Assembly: GCA_947465275.1 (NCBI GenBank)
Contig: CANIAI010000196.1
Location: 1-5,305 of the forward strand
Reading direction: 5' to 3'
Origin: Acidobacteriota bacterium
GTDB lineage: Bacteria > Acidobacteriota > Vicinamibacteria > Vicinamibacterales > UBA2999
Length of the DNA stretch: 5,305 nt
Part shown: piece after piece, positions 1 through 5,305 of the stretch
How positions within the stretch are numbered: the first letter of the stretch is position 1
Layout: every line of letters starts with the position of its first letter
The notes under the pieces: model-generated
Told to the model about the DNA's origin: nothing
The model's input: the letters and a program-made list of their open reading frames with translations, nothing else
The model's database searches: none
Translations under genes and position numbers: made by a program

Positions 1-1023
1 CAGCCCGCGCGCCTGCGTCGCGGCGCGCACCACCGCCTCGGACAGTGCCTCGGCGGCAAGCGCCCCGATGGTCGTCACGTCGGCGGTGCCGTTCCAGCGT
101 CCAGTGGCGAGCGCGAAGACGGTGTCGCCGTCGCCCATCGTGTGCGACGGATTGATCGCCCGCGCGAGCCCGTCGTCGGCCATGAGCGCCATGCGACCGG
201 CCTGGTCCTTCCTGAGCCGGGCATTTGTGGCGACGACCGCAATCGTGGTGTTCTCGCCCACCCGCGGCGGCGCCGTCGGGCCGGCGCGGAGCAGGCGGCG
301 GACGTCGGCCAGTGTGCCGTCGGCGTTTCTCGTGCCGGCGACGACCCGTCCCGTCAGCGGGTCGATGATGTCACCGACGGCGTTGACGACAGCGATCGCG
401 CCGACGACGAGCCCGTTCGGCAGGCGGATGGAAGCCGAGCCGACTCCGGCCTTCATCGGCTTCCGGCCCGGGCCACCCAGCTTCCCGACGGTGGCACCGG
501 CCCCCGCGCCGACGCTCCCTTCCTGCACCGGCATGGCGGTGGCGGCAGCCGCGGCGCGATAGCCGCAGTCGGCTGTCGGCCGGACGTCCGGTCGGCCGCC
601 AACGGTCAGGTCGAAGATCACGGCGGCGGGAACAATCGGGACGACACCGGCGGCGGTGGGGAACCCGACCTTCCGTTCGTCGAGGTAGCGCACCGTGCCG
701 GAGGCGGCGTCGAGGCCGAACGCGCTGCCGCCGGTGAGCACGACGGCGTTGACGCGATCGACCATGTTCAGCGGGTCGAGCAGGTCGGTCTCGCGGGTGC
801 CGGGCGCCGCGCCCCGCTGCGAGACCCCGCCGACGGCCCCCTCGCCGTCGACCAGCACCACCGTACAGCCGGTGGGCCGCTCCATCAGGGTGACGTGCCC
901 GACCCGCAGTCCCTCGACGTCGGTCAGGCTGGCCTGCCGTGACTGGGCCGACAGCGCGGCTGCGACGGCGACCACGCCGGCAAGTGCGGCCACACCGATG
1001 ACGGCGGGGAGCGGTCTCAACAC
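1..1023 (-). CDS. Exported P1-family peptidase (DmpA/NylC-like Ntn hydrolase, MEROPS S58), C-terminus cut by window edge
   Basis: 341 codons are open with no stop; only a short C-terminal tail should be missing, since family members run to about 340-375 residues. Residues 1-26 look like a Sec signal peptide: a short basic start (MLRP), a hydrophobic Ala/Val stretch, then ALSA before Gln27, a good signal peptidase I site, so the enzyme is probably periplasmic or secreted. Family marks are VEGLRVGH (36-43), LTGGSAFGLDAASG (96-109), GATVGK (176-181), VVNAVGD (212-218) and MGDGDT (296-301). GENTTIAVVATNA (256-268) matches the site where this family self-cleaves into alpha and beta chains. Cleavage is predicted between Asn258 and Thr259, with Thr259 as nucleophile. 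From memory, NylC uses Thr267, Lys189, Asp306 and Asp308; Lys181, Asp298 and Asp300 lie at the same spacings. The start is GTG at 1023 or TTG at 1020; the nearby ATG at 1025 reads straight into a stop. Substrate unknown: relatives act on D- or L-aminopeptides, beta-peptides or nylon oligomers. Confidence 0.9.
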   Translation of the reverse strand, partial: MLRPLPAVIGVAALAGVVAVAAALSAQSRQASLTDVEGLRVGHVTLMERPTGCTVVLVDGEGAVGGVSQRGAAPGTRETDLLDPLNMVDRVNAVVLTGGSAFGLDAASGTVRYLDERKVGFPTAAGVVPIVPAAVIFDLTVGGRPDVRPTADCGYRAAAAATAMPVQEGSVGAGAGATVGKLGGPGRKPMKAGVGSASIRLPNGLVVGAIAVVNAVGDIIDPLTGRVVAGTRNADGTLADVRRLLRAGPTAPPRVGENTTIAVVATNARLRKDQAGRMALMADDGLARAINPSHTMGDGDTVFALATGRWNGTADVTTIGALAAEALSEAVVRAATQARGL

Positions 1024-1024
1024 A

Positions 1025-1030
1025 TCCTCT
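1025..1030 (-). promoter_or_regulatory. Ribosome binding site of the P1 peptidase gene
   Basis: AGAGGA on the minus strand lies in the 16-nt gap after panD. It is 4 nt from the TTG at 1020 but only 1 nt from the GTG at 1023. Spacing therefore favours TTG, while codon preference favours GTG. The choice changes the protein by one residue. Confidence 0.5.
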
Positions 1031-1039
1031 GTCGCACCA

Positions 1040-1435
1040 CTATGGCCGTGGGGCCGGTGTCGTGACAAGGGGCTGGTCGGGCGCCCCGTCCGCCAGGTCA
1101 CGGAGGAAGTGGTTGGCGGCGTCGACCGCAATCATCCGGGGCGTCACCGCCTCGTCGGTCAGGCAGAACGCGACGATGATGACGACGTCCCCGGGGCTGA
1201 AGTGGCGCGCCGCCGCCCCGTTCACGACCACGCTGCCGCTGCCGGCTGGCAGGGCAATGGCGTACGTCTCGATGCGCTGCCCGTTGTTCACGTTCCAGAC
1301 GGCTACCGCCTCGCCGGGCACGATGTCGACACGGGCGAGCAGGTCGGCATCGATCCCGATGCTGCCGATGTAGTGGAGGTCGGCCCCGGTGACGGTGGCG
1401 CGGTGGATCTTCGACTTGCAGATGGTGCGGAGCAT
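1040..1435 (-). CDS. panD: Aspartate 1-decarboxylase precursor (pyruvoyl enzyme)
   Basis: 131 residues, close to the usual 115-140. It decarboxylates L-aspartate to beta-alanine, the amine half of pantothenate, in the cytoplasm. The proenzyme self-cleaves between Gly24 and Ser25, and Ser25 becomes the pyruvoyl group. Here HYIG-SIGID puts Gly24-Ser25 at exactly the E. coli positions when translation starts at the ATG at 1435 (MLRT, the family's normal start). Other conserved positions are present: KIHR (9-12), Tyr22, WNVNNGQR ending in Arg54, Tyr58 and NGAAA (72-76). An ATG three bases upstream (1438) would only add one Met and give an ATGA overlap with panC. The stop is TAG at 1040-1042. The C-terminal tail beyond about residue 115 is Pro/Ala-rich and probably disordered. 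No good Shine-Dalgarno is seen, so translation is probably coupled to panC. Expected to be a tetramer. Confidence 0.96.
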   Translation of the reverse strand: MLRTICKSKIHRATVTGADLHYIGSIGIDADLLARVDIVPGEAVAVWNVNNGQRIETYAIALPAGSGSVVVNGAAARHFSPGDVVIIVAFCLTDEAVTPRMIAVDAANHFLRDLADGAPDQPLVTTPAPRP

Positions 1436-2310
1436 CATGCGTGGGAACTTCCCGCCTCTGGCGGCGTGATGGTGAGGTTGTCGATCAGGCGCGTGCCGCC
1501 CACCCAGAGCGCGCCGGCCACGAGCACGCGCGTCGAGATGGTGGTCACCGGATCGAGGTCGTCCGGATCGACGATCTCGAGATATTCGAGGCGCAGCACC
1601 GGGGATGACGGAATCGTCGCGGCGGCCGTCGAGCGGATGGCAGCCGCGTCGGTCGCACCGGCCGCGACCTGGCGCGCCACGCTGTCGAGCGCCCGGCAGA
1701 GGGCGAGTGCTTCCACCCGCTCCGTGCCCGAGAGGTGCCTGTTGCGCGAGCTCATCGCCAGGCCGTCGGCTTCCCTGACGGTTGGCACTCCCACGATGTC
1801 GACCGGGATGTCGAGGTCCTGCACGAGCCGGCGGATGATGGCGAGCTGCTGCGCGTCCTTCTCGCCGAACCAGGCACGGTGCGGCGTCACGATCCCGAAC
1901 AGCTTCGCGACCACCGTGGCGACGCCGTCGAAGTGACCCGGCCTGTGCGCGCCGCAGAGGTGCGCCCCCAGGGGGCCGACGGTGACGGTGCACGCCGGTG
2001 GCCTCGGATACATCTCGGCCGCCGACGGCGCGAAGATCGCGTCGACGCCGAGCCGCGCGCAGAGGCGTGCGTCGTCGTCCATGGTGCGGGGGTACCGGGC
2101 GAGGTCATCCGCGCGATCGAACTGCAGCGGGTTGACGAAGATGCTGACGACGACGCGGTGGGCGCCCGCCCGCGCCCGCTCGATCAACGTGGCGTGCCCG
2201 TCATGGAGCGCGCCCATGGTCGGCACGAAGCCGAGTGTCTCGCCCGCCGCGCGCACCTGTGCGGAGAACGCGCGCATCCCGGCGATGGTGTCGAGCACGA
2301 GCGGCGTCAC
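1435..2310 (-). CDS. panC: Pantothenate synthetase (pantoate--beta-alanine ligase)
   Basis: 291 residues, a full-length member of the nucleotidyltransferase-fold family. It joins (R)-pantoate and beta-alanine with ATP through a pantoyl-adenylate, the last step of pantothenate synthesis, in the cytoplasm. Motifs in order are: PTMGALHDGH (30-39), with the HxGH ATP-binding His36 and His39; VNPLQF (59-64), with the pantoate-binding Gln; RPGHFDGVATVVAKLF (123-138); FGEKDAQQL (148-156), with Lys151, Asp152 and Gln155; and PTVREADGLAMSSRN (176-190), the KMSKS-like loop. A Tyr common in FGEKDYQQ is Ala here, a mild change. The start is GTG at 2310, overlapping the panB TGA in a GTGA arrangement, with AAAGGA 6 nt upstream. 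The stop TGA at 1435-1437 overlaps the start of panD. The products of PanD and, presumably, of the DUF2520 reductase are its substrates. Confidence 0.97.
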   Translation of the reverse strand: MTPLVLDTIAGMRAFSAQVRAAGETLGFVPTMGALHDGHATLIERARAGAHRVVVSIFVNPLQFDRADDLARYPRTMDDDARLCARLGVDAIFAPSAAEMYPRPPACTVTVGPLGAHLCGAHRPGHFDGVATVVAKLFGIVTPHRAWFGEKDAQQLAIIRRLVQDLDIPVDIVGVPTVREADGLAMSSRNRHLSGTERVEALALCRALDSVARQVAAGATDAAAIRSTAAATIPSSPVLRLEYLEIVDPDDLDPVTTISTRVLVAGALWVGGTRLIDNLTITPPEAGSSHA

Positions 2311-3158
2311 TGATCGTCCTTTGCCGCGCCTGCCGTGGCTGGGGCGCCTGAGGCGGTCGCGGTCGCCGCGGCCGAGGGAAAGCGGCCCTGCCGCACCTCG
2401 TCGCCGTAGCTGCGCGCCGCGTCACGGACGACGTCAGCCAACCCGGCGTACCGGCGGACGAACGATGGGACCGCGTCGCCGAGCAGGCCCAGCATGTCGT
2501 AGCTGACGAGCACCTGACCGTCGCAGTCGGGACCCGCGCCGATGCCGATGGTCGGAATGTCGAGCGAGGCGGTGACCCGCCCCGCGGCGCCGGAGGGGAC
2601 CGCCTCGAGCACCACGGCGAAGGCGCCCGCCTCCTGCAGGGCGAGCGCGTCGGCAAGCAGCGCGTCGACGCCGGCGTCGTCGAGCCGCTGGCGCCGGTGT
2701 CCGCCCAGCGCGTGGACCGACTGCGGCATCAGCCCGAGGTGTCCCATGACGGGAATCCCGGCCTCGGTGAGCCTCCGGACCGTCGGCGCCACCGGGCGTC
2801 CCCCTTCGAGCTTCACCGCCGCCGCGCCGCCCTCCTGCAGCAGCCGCCCCGCGTTGCGGACCGCCTCGTCGGCGTTCACCTGGTAGCTGAGGAACGGCAT
2901 GTCGGCGATCACCAGCGCACGGACCGCCCCGCGCGAGACCGCGCGCGTGTGGTGGACCATCACGTCGAGCGTCACCGGCAGCGTGGTCTCCTCACCCATG
3001 ATGACCGTGCCCAGCGAGTCGCCCACGAGCAGCGCATCGACGCCACCGGCGTCGAGCAGCCGCGCCATCGTCGCGTCGTACGCGGTCAGCACGACGAGCT
3101 TCTCGCCGCGCTGCTTCCGGGCGAGGAAGTCGGGCACGCGCACCCTAGTGGTTCCCAT
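2307..3158 (-). CDS. panB: 3-methyl-2-oxobutanoate hydroxymethyltransferase (ketopantoate hydroxymethyltransferase)
   Basis: 283 residues, slightly longer than the usual 260-280. It transfers a one-carbon unit from 5,10-methylene-tetrahydrofolate to 2-oxoisovalerate, giving ketopantoate, the first committed step of pantothenate synthesis. It is a cytoplasmic (beta/alpha)8 barrel, usually a decamer. Seen are LTAYDATMA (24-32), VGDSLG (45-50) with metal ligand Asp47, ADMPF (85-89) with Asp86, KLEGG (116-120) with Glu118, GHLGLMPQSV (139-148), VLEAVP (183-188) with the catalytic Glu185, and IPTIGIGAG downstream. These match E. coli Asp45, Asp84, Glu114 and Glu181. The last roughly 25 residues are an Ala/Thr-rich tail ending AKDDQ, probably disordered. 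The start at 3158 is set by a strong Shine-Dalgarno and by family length. The open frame continues upstream to 3383, but that part lies inside the preceding gene and has no family similarity. It overlaps the upstream oxidoreductase by 14 bp and panC by 4 bp. Confidence 0.97.
   Translation of the reverse strand: MGTTRVRVPDFLARKQRGEKLVVLTAYDATMARLLDAGGVDALLVGDSLGTVIMGEETTLPVTLDVMVHHTRAVSRGAVRALVIADMPFLSYQVNADEAVRNAGRLLQEGGAAAVKLEGGRPVAPTVRRLTEAGIPVMGHLGLMPQSVHALGGHRRQRLDDAGVDALLADALALQEAGAFAVVLEAVPSGAAGRVTASLDIPTIGIGAGPDCDGQVLVSYDMLGLLGDAVPSFVRRYAGLADVVRDAARSYGDEVRQGRFPSAAATATASGAPATAGAAKDDQ
2317..2322 (-). promoter_or_regulatory. Ribosome binding site of panC
   Basis: AAAGGA on the minus strand lies within the last codons of panB, 6 nt before the GTG start at 2310. 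It supports that non-ATG start and the 4-bp overlap with panB. Confidence 0.65.
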
Positions 3159-4041
3159 CGAGAGTCCTCTCCGCGTGGAGCGCGTCGCGTACAGCCTGCA
3201 CCGTATCGGGCGACAGGCCGCGGCGCGCTGAGATGGTGAGCAGCAGATCGCCGAGCGCCTCGTACGCGCGGGCGGCCTCGGCCGGCGCGTGCGCCAGCGC
3301 CTCGGCATGCCGTGCGACGGTACCGCTGTCGCCCCGTGCCACCGGTCCGGTGAGGCGCAGGTCGGCATCTGGCGCCAGGGCATTCGCGACGCTGCGCTGG
3401 ACCAGCGGTGCCAGCGCGGGGCGGCCGTGGGTGCGCGGAATACCGGCCCCTTCCAGCAGCAGGAGCGCCGCCTCGATCAGCGCGAACGCGCCGTTCCCCG
3501 CCAGCACCGCCGCCGCGTGATAGAGCGGCAGCGCGCCTTCGCGCAGCCGGACGGGTACTCCGCCCATCGCACCGACGAGCCCCTCGGCCCAGGCGCAGGC
3601 GTCTTCGTGCCCCGCGATCCCGAAGGTCGCCCCGGCGATCGCATCGACGCCCTGCGCGGCGGACGGGAAGGTCTGGAGCGGATGGCACATCCCGCATCGC
3701 CACCCGGCGCGGGCGAGCGACGCGAGCGGCTCGGCGCCAGACGCCCCGCAGGTGTGAACGACCACGTTCCCACCTGCCCGGGCGGCGGTGGCCATGCGCG
3801 CGGCCACCCCGGGGATGGCCGCATCGGTGACCGCGACGATCGTGGGAAGGCCGAGCGCCGCGAGATCTTCGTAGCCGCAGGCGATCGCGTCACCGCCGAT
3901 GAAGGCGGCGGCCGAAGCGGCCCGTTCCGGCGTCCGGCTCGCGACGGCGGCCACCGTGTGTCCGCTCAGCACGAGTCGCCGGCCCAGCGCCTGCGCGACC
4001 GGGCCCGCGCCGGCGATGGACAGCGGAGATAGTGGTGACAC
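3145..4041 (-). CDS. Rossmann-like/DUF2520 NAD(P)-dependent oxidoreductase, candidate ketopantoate reductase (PanG-type)
   Basis: 298 residues. The N-terminal Rossmann domain (about 8-125) opens with IAGAGPVAQALGRRL (9-23), a GxGxxA dinucleotide loop. VASRT (33-37) closes the second strand; Arg36 there suggests NADP(H). HTCGASG (96-102) and HPLQTFP (120-126) are typical of the family. The C-terminal helical DUF2520 domain (about 130-290) has the hallmark YHAAAVLAGN (174-183) and TGPVARGD (231-238). The fold resembles 6-phosphogluconate dehydrogenase and PanE-like reductases. The molecular function of DUF2520 proteins is mostly unassigned. Its position, overlapping panB by 14 bp in an operon that has panB, panC and panD but no panE, makes reduction of ketopantoate to pantoate the best inference. 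A PanG ketopantoate reductase unlike PanE is known from Francisella; I recall but cannot confirm that it belongs to this family. The start is GTG at 4041, 3 nt after the upstream stop, with no clear Shine-Dalgarno. Confidence 0.85.
   Translation of the reverse strand: MSPLSPLSIAGAGPVAQALGRRLVLSGHTVAAVASRTPERAASAAAFIGGDAIACGYEDLAALGLPTIVAVTDAAIPGVAARMATAARAGGNVVVHTCGASGAEPLASLARAGWRCGMCHPLQTFPSAAQGVDAIAGATFGIAGHEDACAWAEGLVGAMGGVPVRLREGALPLYHAAAVLAGNGAFALIEAALLLLEGAGIPRTHGRPALAPLVQRSVANALAPDADLRLTGPVARGDSGTVARHAEALAHAPAEAARAYEALGDLLLTISARRGLSPDTVQAVRDALHAERTLDGNH
3165..3172 (-). promoter_or_regulatory. Strong ribosome binding site of panB
   Basis: GGAGAGGA on the minus strand lies 6 nt before the ATG at 3158, inside the 3' end of the oxidoreductase gene. 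It fixes the panB start. The site and the next bases form a short inverted repeat (GAGA-GGAC-TCTC), which would place the AGGA core partly in a loop. The stem is only 4 bp and may have no effect. Confidence 0.8.
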
Positions 4042-4055
4042 CGGTCAGCGACCGG
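4041..4055 (-). repeat. Perfect 6-bp inverted repeat (stem-loop) at the hydrolase/oxidoreductase junction
   Basis: CCGGTC-GCT-GACCGG on the minus strand: two perfectly complementary 6-base arms around a 3-base loop. The right-hand arm as transcribed contains the hydrolase stop TGA (shared with the loop) and ends on the first base of the GTG start of the oxidoreductase. No T-run follows, so it is not an intrinsic terminator. It replaces the place where a Shine-Dalgarno would be expected. Confidence 0.6.
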
Positions 4056-5305
4056 CGGGCAGTGTCCTGCCGAGCCAGCCCGTGATGGCCGACGTGACGT
4101 CGCGGCTGACGGTGCGATCGGTGAGGCTGCCGTATTCAGAGACCTCACCGGTGATCGCGGGGACCAGCAGGTGGTTGACGCCGCGCACGGAGACCGCCTC
4201 GACGACCTTCGATCGGCTCTTCGTCCGCGCGGCGCCCGCGAGCGTGTCGAGGTGTACCGCGGGAATCTGCCGGTCGAGCGCGCCGTGCAGGAAGAGCATC
4301 GGCTGCCGCACCTTCGATACGGCGTCCACCGGGTCGAAGGCGAGCAGGCTCTGGAAGAGCGGCGTGTCGGCCTGCCGCCGCATCTCGGCCGGCACCCCTT
4401 CCCATCCGGACCCGCTCAGGACAGCCGCCTGGATGCGCTTCTGCAGCGCCACCTTCTCCTCACGCTCGCTCGGCGTGAGGTTCAGCCGGTTGAGCTCGGC
4501 GGCCTGCTGCTCCAGCATGACCTCGGCGCCCGATTTCGACGCCGCGGCCAGGGAGACCACCGCGGCCACGCGGCGATCGCGCGCCGCGGCAAGCAGCGCG
4601 ACCCAGGCGCCCTCGCTGTGCCCCAGGACGACGATCCGCTTCGGGTCGACGTCCTTGCGGTCGGCGAGCCACTTCAGGACCGCGCGCGCGTCCTCGGCGT
4701 AGTCGGAGAGCGTCGCCGACTCGGCGCGGCCGCCGCTCTGGCCCGTGCCCCGCTTGTCGTATCGCACCGTGATGAAGCCGGCCTCGGCCAGCGCCCCGGC
4801 CAGCTGGCCGATGATCGGAATGCCGGCGGCGTAGCCGTCGCGGTCGTCGACGCCCGACCCGCTCAGCAGCAGCACCGCCGGCGAGGTGGCCGCCGCCTGC
4901 CGGGGGCGGGTGAGCGTCGCGCCGAGGTTGAAGCCGACGGCGGCGATCGTGACCGGCTCGTCACCGGGGTTCGCGAACGTCGACGTCCGCGTGTTCGCCG
5001 TCGCGACGTCGCTGCGTACCACGTCGAGGGCCTGCGAGGGGATGTTGATGCTGACGAGCGCGCCGGTCCGGTCGGACGTGAGGTTCACGATCAGGTCCTG
5101 GCCGCCGTTCGAGAACTGGATCTCGTACCGGTAGACGTCGAAGCCGGTGGTGCCGTCCTGGACACGGCCGTTCGCGATGGCGCGCACGTGCACGAGCGCG
5201 TCGACGGCGGGGGGGACGAACGCACGCATGTCGTCGGGTACGCCGTTGATCGACGCGAACTGCCGGCCGAGCGCCTCGAACGAGCCGAAGAAGATGTCGG
5301 GGAGG
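4045..5305 (-). CDS. Alpha/beta-fold serine hydrolase with N-terminal DUF3887-like domain, N-terminus cut by window edge
   Basis: The frame is open to the right edge: 25 more codons precede the first Met at 5229, and they read as real protein (LPDIFFGSFEALGRQF), so the true start lies outside the window. Numbering from that Met, residues 1-70 form a small beta-rich domain resembling DUF3887 (YEIQF, LIVNLTSDRTGALVSI). The hydrolase core follows: LLSGSGVDDRDG (121-132, oxyanion region), YDKRGTGQSGG (157-167), the nucleophile elbow GHSEGA (203-208) with Ser205, a helical cap at about 230-300, FLHGALDRQIP (313-323) with Asp319, and GVNHLLVPA (350-358) with His353. The catalytic triad is therefore intact. 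Such proteins are esterase- or peptidase-like and often exported, but the signal region is not visible. The substrate is unknown. The stop at 4045-4047 is 3 nt before the oxidoreductase start, so they are probably co-transcribed. A direct role in pantothenate synthesis is not implied by the sequence. Confidence 0.88.
   Translation of the reverse strand, partial: LPDIFFGSFEALGRQFASINGVPDDMRAFVPPAVDALVHVRAIANGRVQDGTTGFDVYRYEIQFSNGGQDLIVNLTSDRTGALVSINIPSQALDVVRSDVATANTRTSTFANPGDEPVTIAAVGFNLGATLTRPRQAAATSPAVLLLSGSGVDDRDGYAAGIPIIGQLAGALAEAGFITVRYDKRGTGQSGGRAESATLSDYAEDARAVLKWLADRKDVDPKRIVVLGHSEGAWVALLAAARDRRVAAVVSLAAASKSGAEVMLEQQAAELNRLNLTPSEREEKVALQKRIQAAVLSGSGWEGVPAEMRRQADTPLFQSLLAFDPVDAVSKVRQPMLFLHGALDRQIPAVHLDTLAGAARTKSRSKVVEAVSVRGVNHLLVPAITGEVSEYGSLTDRTVSRDVTSAITGWLGRTLPAGR

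Noticed and set aside
1017..1025. ATG at 1025 as the start of the P1 peptidase
   Set aside because: It is in another frame and runs ATG-TGT-TGA; the peptidase frame starts at GTG 1023 or TTG 1020.
695..1936. A 413-codon plus-strand open frame opposite panC, panD and the P1 peptidase
   Set aside because: It lies antisense to three strongly recognised genes, its protein is low-complexity Arg/Ser/Thr/Ala-rich with no known motif, and long antisense open frames are expected at this GC content.
1439..1993. In-frame upstream extension of panD to a 317-residue protein
   Set aside because: The extra part is an out-of-frame reading of panC, rich in Arg/Gly, whereas the family start MLRT falls at 1435 and puts the cleavage site at Gly24-Ser25.
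3159..3383. In-frame upstream extension of panB
   Set aside because: It overlaps the oxidoreductase coding region, lacks family similarity, and a strong Shine-Dalgarno sits just before the ATG at 3158.
4041..4055. The inverted repeat as a rho-independent terminator
   Set aside because: No T-run follows on the transcribed strand, the stem is only 6 bp, and the next gene starts at once.
1..5305. tRNA, rRNA, CRISPR array, insertion sequence or phage signature
   Set aside because: No direct-repeat array, transposase, integrase, tRNA-like fold or rRNA stretch was seen; nearly every base lies in one of six recognisable genes of similar composition.

Overview
The window is GC-rich bacterial DNA, coding almost wall to wall. 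All six genes lie on the minus strand, so transcription runs from the right edge to the left. The most likely source is an environmental GC-rich bacterium. The style of the secreted enzymes (a signal peptide ending in an ALSA-Q type site and an N-terminal-domain alpha/beta hydrolase) fits Acidobacteriota of the Vicinamibacteria type, but this is a guess from composition and protein style, not a placement.

In transcription order the genes are: (1) an alpha/beta hydrolase with an extra N-terminal domain, whose start lies beyond the right edge (4045-5305); (2) a Rossmann-like/DUF2520 NAD(P)-dependent oxidoreductase (3145-4041); (3) panB (2307-3158); (4) panC (1435-2310); (5) panD (1040-1435); (6) an exported P1-family (DmpA/NylC-like, MEROPS S58) peptidase whose last residues lie beyond the left edge (1-1023). 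The junctions are a 3-nt gap, a 14-bp overlap, a 4-bp overlap, a 1-bp (or 4-bp) overlap and a 16-nt gap, so this is very probably one translationally coupled operon. No promoter or terminator is visible; both should lie outside the window. There is no non-coding stretch longer than 16 nt.

The core makes pantothenate (vitamin B5, precursor of coenzyme A). PanB hydroxymethylates 2-oxoisovalerate to ketopantoate, PanD decarboxylates aspartate to beta-alanine, and PanC joins pantoate to beta-alanine. The reductase that turns ketopantoate into pantoate (classically PanE) is absent by name, but the DUF2520 oxidoreductase sits exactly where it would be expected, overlapping panB. It is the best candidate for that step, as a PanG-type alternative ketopantoate reductase. 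The flanking hydrolase and P1 peptidase are less obvious partners. P1-family enzymes include beta-aminopeptidases that release N-terminal beta-alanine, which gives a testable link to PanD and PanC.

The main points for a second look are the DUF2520 candidate reductase, the P1 peptidase with a visible Asn-Thr self-cleavage site next to panD, and a perfect 6-bp inverted repeat straddling the stop/start junction in front of the candidate reductase.
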